64,000 bases of DNA from Ischnura elegans. Its lineage: Eukaryota; Arthropoda; Insecta; Odonata; Coenagrionidae. A program made the translations under genes and the position numbers. Positions 47,781-59,119 of this stretch are shown one piece after another; within the stretch, counting starts at the first letter, position 1; each line of letters begins with the position of its first letter. Under the pieces are notes generated by a model, which was not told where the DNA came from, made no database searches, and saw nothing but the letters and a program-made list of their open reading frames with translations. The stretch lies in NCBI RefSeq assembly GCF_921293095.1, contig NC_060258.1, positions 372,001-436,000 of the forward strand. Reading direction: 5' to 3'.

Positions 47781-48337
47781 TTTTTTGTTAATTTTTAAGG
47801 ATTTTATTGTTTAAATTTTTAAAGTTCGTTTTCTTATCTTCGTTATACTATGGAATATATTTTTAAAAGAGCTTTTTTTAATTATTTAAATCCAGAATGG
47901 ATCAGCTTGGGATTAGGAACTGAGGATGAAGGGTGGATAGAAACCCGGCGTCGGCATTAGCCTGCTCTTAACGAAAGGCGCCAAGGGGACCATGGCTTAA
48001 CGTCCCATGCGACGGACGGTGTACTGCACAACTAGTGTAATCCACATTACACGCAGGGATTGAATTTAGGAATGCCCCTTAATTCTTTACCGAGATTTGG
48101 ATGTGGAAGGCCAGTACACTGCCTCACCACTCCGGTTAATCCTTTATTTGCAATTTTCGGGATGGAACTTATCATAAAGACATGCAAGGCAAAGTGATTT
48201 GCGGCACCAGGAACAAGCAGAAAAGGCGTTTTTTTCCGCAACTGCAACGACTGTCCATAATTTTTAAAGGAAAACATACGTCATTTACATTTACGAAAAG
48301 TTGTCTCGTGCCAGCACTTCTCGTGTTTCTACTTTAA

Positions 48338-48823
48338 ATAGATTCGTGGGGAGAGCAGACGAACCCCGCATTTTACGATGACATTTTTGCGGATGACAAG
48401 GGAGAGGCATCGTGCACTCTGAAAGTGATACCTCCAAATTGTACCCCATTATGCCAGCCTTGCGACGTGTATTTTTTCAGGCAGGTGAAAATATTTATAA
48501 AGCATTTACAGAATTCCTCGATTCTATTGGAGGAAAATCGGGATATTGCGTCAAGAGAAGACGCAATAAAAATACATGCGTTAATTCATAACCAATTAAG
48601 TGCTCCGATTTTCCAAAACATGTTAAAATATGCATGGTTTGCTTCGAAGCTCGCTGGCAGGAGACAATTTTTCGTAAATGTAAATGACGTGTGTTTTCCT
48701 TCAAAAACTATGGACAGTCGTTGCAGTTGTGGAAAAAACGCCTTTTCTGCTTGTTCGTGGTGCCGCAAATCACTTTGCTTTGCATGTCTTTATGATGAGT
48801 TCCATCCTGAAAATTGCAAATAA
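48338..48823 (+). CDS. DDE-type transposase, C-terminal part, in the fold-back element
   Basis: An open frame of 161 codons has no start of its own in the family sense. It opens with DSWGEQ (a likely second catalytic Asp, as in LLxDSW), continues DDIFADDKGEASCTLKVIPP, then NCTPLCQPCDVYFFRQVK. The latter is the PPNxTxxxQPxD region that carries the third acidic residue in Tc1/pogo-like DDE enzymes. After AWFASKLAGRR comes a Cys/His tail (CSCGKNAFSACSWC, CFACLYDEFHPENC). The N-terminal DNA-binding half and first catalytic residue are absent. The tail coding region (from about 48,653) lies in the right arm and is mirrored in antisense in the left arm. The open frame suggests recent origin, but the piece cannot be a full transposase. 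Confidence 0.75.
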   Translation: MDSWGEQTNPAFYDDIFADDKGEASCTLKVIPPNCTPLCQPCDVYFFRQVKIFIKHLQNSSILLEENRDIASREDAIKIHALIHNQLSAPIFQNMLKYAWFASKLAGRRQFFVNVNDVCFPSKTMDSRCSCGKNAFSACSWCRKSLCFACLYDEFHPENCK

Positions 48824-49189
48824 AGGATTAACCGGAGTGGTGAGGCAGTGTACTGGCCTTCCCCATCCAAATCTCGGTAAAGAATGAAGGGGCATTTCTA
48901 AATTCAATCCCTGCGTGTAATGTGGATTACACTATTTGTGCAGTACACCGTCCGTCGCATGGGACGTTAAGCCGTGGTCCCCTTGGCGCCTTTCGTTAAG
49001 AGCAGGCTAATGCCGACGCCGGGTTTCTATCCACCCTTCATCCTCAGTTCCTAATCCCAAGCTGATCCATTCTGGATTTAAATAATTAAAAAAAAGCTCT
49101 TTTAAAAATATATTCCATAGTATAACGAAGGTAAGAAAACGAACTTTAAAAATTTAAACAATAAAATCCTTAAAAATTAACAAAAAAAA

Positions 49190-49268
49190 AGTTCCCTGAG
49201 CGAGCATCGATCTCGCTACCTTCACCTCCACAGTCGGGCACCGTATCCACTGGGCTGTCGCCCAATTG
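49190..49268 (-). repeat. tRNA-derived module in the right arm
   Basis: Inverted counterpart of 47,703-47,780. Because it is in both arms at the same position, it was present before the arm duplication or was carried by it. Confidence 0.65.
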
Positions 49269-49924
49269 TTTAACAAAGGCGTTCAAAACCGTTTATATAG
49301 CGTACCTTCATTTTTTACGATTTTTAATTGCTTTTTTCTCGGAATTTCCCGAGAAGTGCGTCGTCTCGCTTCGGCATATTACATTTGTACCCATAAACTA
49401 CCGAATCGCAAAATTTGAGCTCGATCGGCGATGCGAAGGTCGTGTATTCCCCTTGTAAGAAGGGGACGACAGAGCCGCTAATTGAAGAATGATAGTTGCG
49501 GAAGCATAAATTTGATTTTTTTTCCAACTCTTTGACGTCGTTTCATCTTACTAATCGAATGGGTCATTGGAAGGATTCATAGTTTGAACGATCGCTGGCT
49601 CAGCGTAACAAATTTTCATGCTATAAAATTTAAGTATTTATTTTATAAAAATGTATTTCTCATTAATATCAAAATTGCTCATCAAATTTGATTTGAAACA
49701 ATACGTATTGAACTAGAAATTTATGAATTGACGATTCATATTATTTTATACAGCCCCTGGCCAAATTTAATGAATAAAAGCGTGATCTGCTGTCTTCGTG
49801 CGGACTCTAAATTTCTTAATCGGTTTGACACTTGCACTAATGCTTGATTACTTCCTAACTCCAATTATCCGTTTTATCAACGCTATATATCTATCGTGAT
49901 ATCTTGATCTGCGTAGTGCATGAG

Positions 49925-50070
49925 ATTAACAAGTTTTCCATAATGTGCCGGCCGAAGAAATAAATGTTTGCCTCGTTGGCAATGAAGTCAATTCCTGGCC
50001 TACAAAAACGAGGTCGTTGGATGCAGCCCCACTTGTGCAGGCATGCACCACCACACGTGTTGGAGATTGA
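49925..50070 (-). other. Conserved patch with shared minus-strand frame (unit D copy of M7)
   Basis: The minus strand reads TRVVVHACTSGAASNDLVF, then ISSAGTLWKTC. The surrounding M7 sequence is much more diverged than this patch. See 29,820-30,010. Confidence 0.35.
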
Positions 50071-50460
50071 GCTTGGTCGTTATCAATTATATTCCGCCGA
50101 TGAAAATGCATTAAATTCACTGATAAAGATAAATAGCGACGGAATGTTTTATTGAGGCTAAGAAAAATGTTTCATTTGCCTGAATTAGTCAATTTTCATC
50201 ATCATATGTACCTTGTAAATTCCGATGATCTTCATTAAATATCTACAAGTCGATAGTTATCTGAAATGAGCCAAAGGTTTTTTGAAACTGGTCTTAATAT
50301 TACTCAGGGTTCGGCCGGCATAAACTAAATTACACAAGGAGAAAATATTTTTGAAGATTCCAAACTTTCATGAGGGGTGACTTTTTCATTCGTATCACCC
50401 AATAAATGTTTGAGTTTTTTGTTACTGATAATAGATATTAAAACATTCCCTATACCCTTT

Positions 50461-51481
50461 CGCAGTTGGTGTTGAAGGTGCAGGAACGAAGTTACTGTTT
50501 TACCTTCCGGTCAGTTTCTAACACCACTTGGTACTCACACCAGCCTAGGAGAAATTTTCAGGGCTCCCTTAGGAAAGTTTTATCTATATCATATTTGTAT
50601 GTAACTTCATACCCCGTGAAGTATCATGCAGGTCAAATAACTTACTACTCTTGATATGACTGCTCAAGTATGGCTCTTCCCCAAAAATAAAATAATTTCT
50701 AATGAAGGCGAAAGGACAAACGGGTATTAAAAAGAGGCGAAAAAAAACTTTGCGGTCCCATTTAATCAGAGGGACGATTGTCAAGGACGTAAACAAATTG
50801 GATTATTCACATGTGGAACGAAAGCGAGAGCATTGTGTCGCTGGATGATTATAGATTTCTTCACTGATGCACTATAAAATATTAATGATGGCCGACGACG
50901 CACTTCGGCGCGATACTTTGCTGAAGCTGACCGATGAGAAGACCCACCGGACAACGTGAGGTTATCAACGAATGACTCCTATATAAACGTAAGGAGCTCT
51001 CAATAATTTATCTTCCAACCGAAGGTAAATATGAACCAATTTGGCATATATAATTGCTGTGTCAGGTGATATATGCAGTAAACTAATACCCCAATAAAAT
51101 AAATGTACCGATTCGTACAATAAAAATATCACCAACAAAGATAATGTGTCAGCGCGCCGTCAGCTTCGAGCACCTCGAGATGCTTGTACCAGCGCAGAAC
51201 AAATTTCCAAGTTTCCCTCCGCAAAGTTAATAATATTTATTTTCATCCTTGGACAAAACAAGAGCTTTTACTCATTTGTCACCAAGATGTCACTGAATTC
51301 CTCTGCCAGCTACAATCATCCACCTTTAGCTGCCATGCAATGCAATAGCCTCGGAGAGCATCCCACTGACATTTGGCGTCGAACATCAAAGAAACTAAAG
51401 ACAATCAAAGCGCATGGAACTTGGATGTGTTTATGACTCGTTCAGATAACGTTTGTCTAAACAATCGTCCTAACGATACTT
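50461..51481. other. Unit-D-specific DNA without recognisable gene
   Basis: No domain, terminal repeat or convincing exon. A 96-codon frame at 51,146-51,436 has no signature. Confidence 0.45.
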
Positions 51482-51489
51482 GGCCGATC

Positions 51490-51790
51490 CAGAGGCGCAG
51501 CGAGGGGGGGTTTTGGGGGTTAAACCCCCCCCCCCAGAGCTCAGAGAAATATTTAAATATAATCCATTTTACTTAATTGGATTGATATTACTAATAGAAT
51601 AGTGTAAGGATTAATAAAATATCCCTTAGAAAGCCGAAAAACTCACCATTTTGAACCGTTTATCTTAAAATTCCGCAATTAATTAATCTCACACCTACCA
51701 CTTATCCTGATAGGTATCCATACCACCAAACACCCATGTATTAGTTGTACCTAAATACACCCCCCAGCCTTAATTCCTGCTGCGCCCCTG
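51490..51790. mobile_element. hAT MITE, 301 bp
   Basis: The left end CAGAGGCGCAGCGAGG and right end (reverse complement) CAGGGGCGCAGCAGG are bounded by 8-bp flanks GGCCGATC (51,482-51,489) and GGCAGATC (51,791-51,798), 7 of 8 identical. Eight-base duplications and CAG-GGCG ends are typical of hAT MITEs. The body is AT-rich with no coding capacity. Confidence 0.8.
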
Positions 51791-52059
51791 GGCAGATCTA
51801 ACCCTGTGAATGCATGTGCTGACGAAAGTTCACGTAGTTCCGAAGGTTGCCACTTTACGATGGTTTAGCGCTGAGAGACCGGAAGTGGAAGCGACAATAG
51901 AAAGACGAAAAGTTCGTGTATCTCCCTTCGCTCTATTTTCTTCATGGATTCGTCCATGCGAGGGAGACTATGGGCGGAAGAAAAATTATTCGTTAAACGC
52001 ACGTTGAACACAGTAATATCTTTTCCCTGTATACCTCAACAGCTGTGCCAACCGTCAAT

Positions 52060-52300
52060 TTCTCATTCACGAAAAGGCGTTTGAAACGCCCGGGCTAAAC
52101 ATTGCCCACTAATAGCCAAATCAAACCCTACTCCCCCCCTTCCCCCCCTCTCCCCTTCCCCTTCTTCCACCCCCACTACTCCACCAAGGAGAGCTTCTGG
52201 AGGATCCGACTGCAGCAGTTCACCTTCAGCACTGACGATAGCGGGTCAACCCGCTGAAACGTTTGCAAGCTTCTTTGTGAGTGTCCTTTTCTATATAAAG
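52060..52300 (+). mobile_element. Penelope-type terminal fragment with hammerhead motif
   Basis: A C-rich tract (52,125-52,190) is followed by the hammerhead-like motif at 52,232-52,260, the same arrangement as the ends listed at 5,465 and 61,537. No coding part remains nearby. Confidence 0.6.
52232..52260 (+). ncRNA. Hammerhead-ribozyme-like motif
   Basis: CTGACGA, then T, then stem AGCGGGT/ACCCGCT with a 2-base loop, then GAAAC. The core is almost identical to the minus-strand motif at 5,551-5,579, with a compensated stem. Stems I and III were not verified. Confidence 0.6.
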
Positions 52301-53877
52301 TAAGACAATATACCGTAATTATTTCCAATGGGTAGTATGAGTGATACTCACATGCACCCACACACCAAATTTCATTGGTCTAACTTAAATAATTATGAAG
52401 ATATTCTAATTCTCGTATTTGCTGTGATAATCGAATCGAACTTTCAATTTTACTGACCTCTTTTGTGATTTTATGAATCATTTTTTTTTAATTTTTTGAA
52501 ATTCGTAGTAAAATTGAATCAATTACGCAACAAAAGCCCTCTTCACATATAGAGTGATTCATTTTTATTTGCTCACGCAGAAGCGGCTGCCGATTTTCCA
52601 AAATTATTCTCCCTACGAAAACAGAGAGGTACGCTCGAGGTGTTTAGCGAACAAACAGGAGTCGGCAAATCTCATGACGAAGACACGGAAGTTCTTCCTT
52701 GATAACTTATCTTTTGTGGCGCTAGGCGTGATTTAAGCGTTCTTTCCTTGTTTGTTTTAAACTTTATCCACCATTTGCTATCTCCCTGCTTCTCCCTGTC
52801 TCTCCACAGTCCTCTTTATCTCCGTTTACCACTCCTACGACGCGATACTGTGGAATTTCTTATCTTGTGAAGTCTCTCATCGCCTAAATACTGTTATCAT
52901 AAAAAATTTCTTATTTATCGAGTAAAAAAATGCATTTTTAATCTATATACTCGGAAGCCTATCTGTTTTTATAAGCCTACCTAGTTTTATTCTATTTTAA
53001 TAACTGATCTACATAAGCAATTTAGGCGTTCGTAGGACATGTTCACTTCTTTGGAAAATAAATTGCTCATGAGTTTACAAAACATTTCCCACCTAGTTTT
53101 TAATCTACGGTCTCATGGTGATTTCCATCCGAGTTGTTCTAATATATCAGTGGCAGTAAGAAAACTGTTATAACGGCCTTTCACGCACCTGGCTCATCAC
53201 TTTTGTAAACGTCATATTTGAACTCCAACTTTACAGCGACGAATGCTCAGTGAAATAGCGACTCAAAATACCGCTGCGAGCAGGGAATGAGTGCTCAAAC
53301 TTAGCTACTTAATAGCGGTCGCATTTCAATGGTTATATCACTAAACAGCTTTTGAGAAACAGCGCAGTGAGTGCTTACTCCCCGTGAATGCAATCAATGT
53401 CTCCGTGACTATGTATCCAGCACCCTCTACTCATCTCTCACTTTTTCTATTTTCCACTCTACTCTCTCTAGCCTCCTTCACACCTATCCATAATTGTAAT
53501 ACACTTCCTAAATTTCATCGCTCACTGCTGCAATTTCAATAATTGCCCCGTATTTAAAGGCAGAAGACACAACTAGATAGACCCAACGTGAACGCATGAT
53601 TTACCAAAAAGTCTGAACAGTATGAAACCCTTTAAAAAACATCACCTAATTAATATCTATTGTATGGAATGAAGGAGACGAGAATAGATAAAAATTCAGA
53701 TGATGGACTCCTTATACAATCGTTTGAAACCCAAGGAGCCAGTGAAAAAACACCAACAAGTGTCCGTGTTCTATCAATTTACAATGGAACCTTGAAAAAA
53801 AGAGTTTTAATGGGACCTCACTTATACAGGTACACGTGAGGAAGCAGGGGCCGGAAATTTCCGGGAATCCAAAGTTA

Positions 53878-54185
53878 TATGGGCGTATCCAAGGAGGGGC
53901 AGGAGGAGGGAGGTGCCCCCCTATAAGGAAATGTCTTTAAGGAAAATCAGGACTGGATTGCAACTATAGTTTTCAACAAAATTTCTTTTAAGCCACGAAA
54001 AATGATATTAGTATAAGGCATGTAATTAGACTAAGTTTTTTTAAGCAAATGATTTAAAAAATAGTAAAGCTCCATGATGGTTTTATTAAAATGCGAGTTT
54101 CAATCACCTTTTCCATATTAAAGGCTACAACTTGAATAACCATGGCTTGCCACCTCCTAAAATTTTGATCCTAGGTACGCCCTTG
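53878..54185. mobile_element. hAT-type MITE, unit D copy
   Basis: Left TATGGGCGTATCCAAGGA; right GATCCTAGGTACGCCCTTG followed by TATGTAAT. See the unit B and C copies. Confidence 0.65.
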
Positions 54186-54199
54186 TATGTAATAATCTA

Positions 54200-54986
54200 C
54201 AAACGAAATAAGGAGAGGGAGGGTAGGAAATTTACAATGTCGTTTTTGAAAATTCATACTCTTCTTGGCTCGTTTCCATGTGAACGGAGAAGGAATATGC
54301 AGGAAATTTACTAAACAGTTCTTGATAACTTAAATTCTTGCAGCATAATTACATGTAAACAATTCTAGAGAGAATAATTTGTTTTTGTAACTGATTTAAA
54401 ATCTATATTCATGAAATAACGTTTTGAATTGGATAAAATAATAATAAAAAATCTAATATACCGAAATTTTCTCTAACTTCTTCCTTCTAGATGAATAATT
54501 TGGACGCGTAACATCTTTCAATCATAACATTAATTGCAATGCAATCAAAAGAAAAGAATCAATACTTGGATTAGGAAATCCTGAGGAAGGTTGTTGCTGA
54601 AGCTTCGTCTGCAGTTTTGGATTGAGAAGAGGAGTCCACATTACACTATCTAAATCTCTCTCTCCGCCTAAGGCCTCGTTCTACCATTTCTCTCCCTCCC
54701 TTTGCTACCTATTCCCTATCAGAATTTTCCTCATTTTTCCCTTTTCTGGGTGAAAATAACAAGAAATTGAATGATCGCATATTCTTTGAAAGACGAATTT
54801 ACAATGCGCTCAAGGAAAAGGGATTACCACGTGCCGTTTTTGCGAAATAAAAACAATTTAACTTGGGCTATTATGGAGAAGCACGTCTTTTTCTCGAGCT
54901 AGAGAGGCAGTTTGTAACTTCAAATTGTGGAGAGAGAATTCATTATACGCAAATTTTTTGGCAAATGTAAATGTGTTGGGATAATG
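54200..54986. other. No recognisable gene
   Basis: AT-rich DNA between the duplication array and the mariner copies. Nothing supportable was seen. Confidence 0.45.
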
Positions 54987-54988
54987 TA

Positions 54989-55881
54989 TAAGGGTTGCCC
55001 AATACGTAATGTACTACAATTGCTTTCTCAGTCGATAACAATGGTGTGAATGCGAAACTTTACTTATGCATTACGTGAAGTTTTATGTGTGCGTACAACA
55101 AAGTCTTGGCTTTTCCGAGTGAAAGATTTGCAGCAGGACTGTTTCAAAGTGGCATCTGTTAGTGATGTGCGTTACCAGCAGCATGCCCTGATTGAATTTC
55201 TCACTGAGGAGAAAACAAATGTAGAGGATATTCACAAATGTTTGAGCAAAGTTAATGGAGAATCTGCTGTCAATAGGTGTGCAGTTAGTTGCTGGTTTCA
55301 GAGGACTAGGACATCAGAAGGCAGTTCGGCGGTGATCCAAGATTAGCAGCGTTCAGGGGGGCTATCCACGGCTGTCGCGCCTGACACGTTGCAGCGAGCT
55401 GATGTTGCTATTGCCATGCCATTAATGGCAAGAGGCAGAAACATTAAATCAAAAGCATATGCCAACACACTAACTAGCCTCAAGACGTGCATCCAGCGAT
55501 TTCGGTGCCATACACCCGAGGTGATGTTTTGGTTCAACATGATAACTCTCGGCCCCACACAAGTTCGAGGACTGCTGGTCACATGGCAAAACAGGGATCG
55601 ACAGTGTTACCCCATCCACTGTACAGCCCTGAACTGATTCCCTCGGACTTCCTCTTGCTTGGGATGATATTCACATGACAGGACACCATCAAGGAAGACA
55701 TTTTGTGGGACGCGAGGATGTGATTCACTCAGTAAAGAAATTGCTCCGTGACCGAAAGGATTCAAACCAACAACAGGATATGTAGTTTAAACATCATTCT
55801 TTCTTTTTTGTGATTCTTATTACGTTCGATTAATAAATATCGAAGAAAAAATATGTTCCTTTACTTTCCGGGCAACCCCCG
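54989..55881 (+). mobile_element. mariner element, internally deleted
   Basis: 893 bp between TA dinucleotides (54,987-54,988; 55,882-55,883). The inverted ends share GGGTTGCCC (left ...AGGGTTGCCCAATACGTAA; right reverse complement ...GGGGTTGCCCGGAAAGTAA). Length is about two-thirds of a full mariner. Confidence 0.85.
55050..55680 (+). pseudogene. mariner transposase remnant
   Basis: The N-terminal DNA-binding part is readable at 55,140-55,345: HALIEFLTEEKTNVEDIHKC, then SAVNRCAVSCWFQRTRTSEG, matching the mariner HTH region. The catalytic C-terminal part is at about 55,515-55,668: VLVQHDNSRPHTSS, then LPHPLYSPELIPSDFLLLG, with the HDN and YSPxLxPSD motifs of mariner DD34D enzymes. The first catalytic Asp region between them is deleted, and frames differ, so no active enzyme is possible. 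Confidence 0.85.
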
Positions 55882-55904
55882 TATGTTAGGTTCAAGCAAT
55901 GTGG

Positions 55905-56118
55905 AAAAATAGGTAGTGTAGTTGAAACATCATTCTTTCGTGTGTATGATTCTCATTACGTTCAATTAATAAATGTCGAAGAAAAAAATAGGATACATTT
56001 CTTTCCAGGCAACCCTAGTATACTGGGTTCAAGCTACGTCGCTTCAATAATCATTGAAAACATTGTAGAGAAGGAAGTGTTTCCCACCGAGTTTGTTGGA
56101 TCCCCAACCATGATTGGA
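55905..56118 (+). repeat. mariner 3' end plus flank, duplicated segment copy 1
   Basis: GTTGAAACATCATTCTTTCG to CCAGGCAACCCTAGTA is a mariner right end. The following 95 bases (GGGTTCAAGC...CCCCAACCATGATTGGAC) also follow the mariner end at 59,010. This shows duplication of end plus host flank. Confidence 0.7.
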
Positions 56119-56122
56119 CTAT

Positions 56123-58147
56123 GGCTGCTATTATGGATAAGCGTTGCAAAAAATAGCATATGCTATTCCGCGGGTCATTATTGCAACGACCCCGTATTAT
56201 GAATGAAGCGTAGTAATAATTTTGTTCGGAATAGCAGCATGCTATTTCTTGCGCGAGCTATTTGGAAGCTCCGCCTCTTCCGGTATGAAAAACTTTCGGA
56301 ACAGTTTGCGTAAACAATGAGGGAGAAGATATTTTTATATATTTTTCTGTATTTTACGGGATATTGACTTGAAGTTATAAATAATTACTTTATTTACATT
56401 TAAAAATTATATTAAACCTTGGAAGTATATAATACGCTTTGAAAATCTCATTTAAGAAATCAGCTGTTTGTTGTGGTTGTGATAATTTCCCAATGGCTTC
56501 AGACAAGTGGGTTAAGGTGGGTTAGGTCATAATTTCGTTGTTATAATGATGATTTATCGGACATAAATATTCAATGATTTACCTATATCCGATCGGTCCT
56601 TCACCGTGAGATATATGCTATGCGAAATAATCATTGAAAGCTAAATTTGTTTGATTTTCTTCGTAAATGTGTTAGGCTTCGAAGTCTGTTTGTTGCATAT
56701 CAGAAATAATATGTATCAACTTTTATTGTATTGCTCGTGACGATATCGTTTTACTGTATGAACTAGAAGCTTTCGTTTCTAATGTTATCTATATATTATA
56801 TGACTCCCTAATTTCAGTGTTCATTCTCTGTTTAGGAAATGAAGTAGGTGGCAACGTCACAGCTGTGCGTACATGTATTATGATGGAATAGTATCGATAT
56901 TTGAGCTGCATATTTGGAAAAAGCAGAGGGAGGTGATGGTGAATTTGAGGATGGATGGAACAGCTGTGAAAAAGTGAATCTAGCAATAGTGAATCGTGTG
57001 GAAAGTGCTGTTGTGTCAGTTATCATTGTTTTCGTATCAGCTGATTTTATTATGTGCTCACTGAAATTTTTGATAGACCCTGAACTGTGCCGATAAACTG
57101 AAACTTAATTGTGTGAATAACTTACTTGTCTATAGAGGAAACAATTTGTATTCAATTCCACATGATATATATTGCATTAATGATGTAGTGCATGGATATT
57201 CCATTAAACGTTTGTGGTGAATCATATTTGTTCGGAAACTTTATTGGTGTTCGGAGAAATCCTTTGTTTTCAAGCAAGTAATTCAAGTCGACTGCCCGTG
57301 TTTATAATTTAGTAAATTTTTAGTTTTAATTGTAGAAGGCAGCGAGTAGTGGGGAAAACAATTTCGACTCGTTGCATGTATTTGTATATACTGTCCAATT
57401 GAGGAAATGAACGGCTGATCAAAGTATATGGTATTATTATGGTAATATATGGTTTTCATTGAAAGCTATAACTATTAATATATTTGGCGAGTTAGTGTGT
57501 TAACACAAGCTTGAAAATTTTCAAGAATCGACCTGATAGCCTACATTGAGGATATTTTTAGTAGCAAGTCAAGTGATGAAATAAAATTATGAATTGTAAA
57601 TATGAATAAAACACGTAAAATTTGGGCTAATGGTAGTAATTCTTTGCATTAATTGTTATTGTTTTCGTACTGTCGATGAAGCAAGCTTGTGCTTCATATA
57701 TTAAGCTCGAATATTAATTCCTAACCAAATCACTTAACTAGTTAAATATTCATCACTTATGCTACTATTATTTAATTAAAATAAAGCTGATATCATTTTA
57801 TTTTTGGCTATTATTCCATTTTTCAATGCTTGATTAGGTTACTTTAACCTCAGAAAAACAATTCGACATCGCAAGGCGCACGTTTTCTGGGTTGCAATAC
57901 CGAATTTCTCGGCATCGAAGACCGCGTATTATTATTGCAACCCTATCGGTTGCAATTCGCCGTTCATAATAGTAAATAGCAACGGGCCTATGCTATTCTG
58001 AGAATTACGTCTTCCGGTGTAGTAAAAACACGAATTGCAACCGTTCGTAATACCAAATAGCATAGGCGTTGCAATACGCTATATTATAGCAACATCGGTT
58101 GCAATATCGAAGAATAGCATAATGCTATTCCATCCATAATAGCAGCC
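56123..58147. mobile_element. 2.0-kb element with palindromic subterminal motifs
   Basis: 16-bp perfect inverted ends GGCTGCTATTATGGAT (56,123-56,138; 58,132-58,147). Near both ends the palindrome AATAGCATnATGCTATT recurs (about 56,153, 56,232 and 58,112), along with GTTGCAATA-type motifs. It splits the duplicated mariner flank. No target duplication is clear and no transposase was seen; the interior is AT-rich. Superfamily unknown. Confidence 0.6.
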
Positions 58148-58790
58148 CATGTGTCGTTTTTGCACATTTTGGGGATGGCAATGCCCATTGCTTCTTTAAT
58201 TGCCTCCTCCAACGTTTTGCCATTATGTCAAAGTCTTCTTCATTTTCGTGTCTTTCATTTCCATGCGACACGGCATTACGGAAGATCTCCCAGTCTGCCA
58301 GCCCATAACACAGTATTTGTAGCAAGTATGGGAGTTGTGTCAACATGAATTAACCCGGATTAGTCATCACCACATCAAATTCAATGTTATTGATTTAGCT
58401 GGGCTTCTTAGCCCTCTTGTTACAGCAAAGTCAATGATGCTTTTGCCATGCACCCTCATTGGTACGTCAGGTGCAATGGGTAACCTGCAAGAAATTTGTT
58501 CATCATGCTAGTTAGTCTCATTGAATAGAAAATTTTCTCACGAGTACAAATATATAAGCCAAAATTCTCCTAGTGCTCCACAAACGTCAATAAATTCTAG
58601 TTAAAAATGCTCAATTATCGCTTGAAGTCACGTGACCTGAAACGCATTCTGACGTCATCGCACGGTACTAAACACGATATATATGGTTTTCACACGTTTG
58701 TCTATTGAATATCCTTGCTGCAATACACTTATTCCACTAACCAAATGATATGGGAGTCCAAAACAGGAAACAATTTGTATTATATTTGAG
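58148..58790. other. Unassigned sequence with weak minus-strand coding look
   Basis: A 73-codon minus-strand frame (58,346-58,125) and another unlinked stretch near 58,490-58,380 have balanced composition. No family was recognised. Confidence 0.3.
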
Positions 58791-58794
58791 GATG

Positions 58795-59012
58795 TGAGAA
58801 GAAATGGCTGCGTGACCAAAAGAAGGATTCAAACCAACAAGGAAAACATGCCCTTGTTTCCTGCTCGAAGAGGACAATAGAACGAGACGGAGATTATGTA
58901 GAAAAATAGGTTGTGTAGTTGAAACATCATTCTTTCGTGTTTTTATGATTCTCATTACGTTCCATTAATAAATGTCGAAGAAAAAATATGTTACATTTCT
59001 TTCCGGGCAACC
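58795..59012 (+). mobile_element. mariner 3' fragment
   Basis: It reads WLRDQKKDSNQQGKHALVSC then KRTIERDGDYVEK, the C-terminus of mariner transposases. The untranslated tail and right end (TTCCGGGCAACCCTCG/TA) follow. The adjoining 110 bases repeat 56,018-56,118. Confidence 0.75.
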
Positions 59013-59119
59013 CTCGTATACTGGGTTCAAGCGATGTCGCTCTAAATACCTTAAAGCATTGAAAATATTGTGGAGAAGGAAGTGTTTTCCACCGAGTTCG
59101 TTGGGTCCCCAACCACGAT

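Larger units (their letters stand above)
47514..49455. mobile_element. Fold-back transposon with 802-bp inverted arms
   Basis: The left arm 47,514-48,315 and right arm 48,653-49,455 are near-identical inverted copies, with only scattered differences by eye. They flank a 337-bp unique centre. The outer ends begin CAAGGGGAATACACGACC, and TAA flanks both sides (47,511-47,513 and 49,456-49,458). Unit C has the uninterrupted site near 36,360. The centre and right arm encode the C-terminal half of a DDE transposase; the left arm repeats its last part in antisense. The structure looks like an inverted duplication of one half of a larger element. A 3-bp TAA duplication would fit a Harbinger-like integration, while the protein looks Tc1/pogo-like, so the superfamily is open. 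Confidence 0.85.
45775..54200. repeat. Tandem segmental duplication, unit D
   Basis: Modules: M2 45,775-46,000; M3 46,165-46,405; M4 46,405-46,935; M5 46,935-47,190; M6 47,190-47,513 continuing at 49,459-49,760; M7 49,760-50,460; M8 52,850-53,230; M9 53,240-53,877; MITE 53,878-54,185. The stretch 50,460-52,850 is not shared with the other units. A fold-back transposon interrupts M6. Confidence 0.8.
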
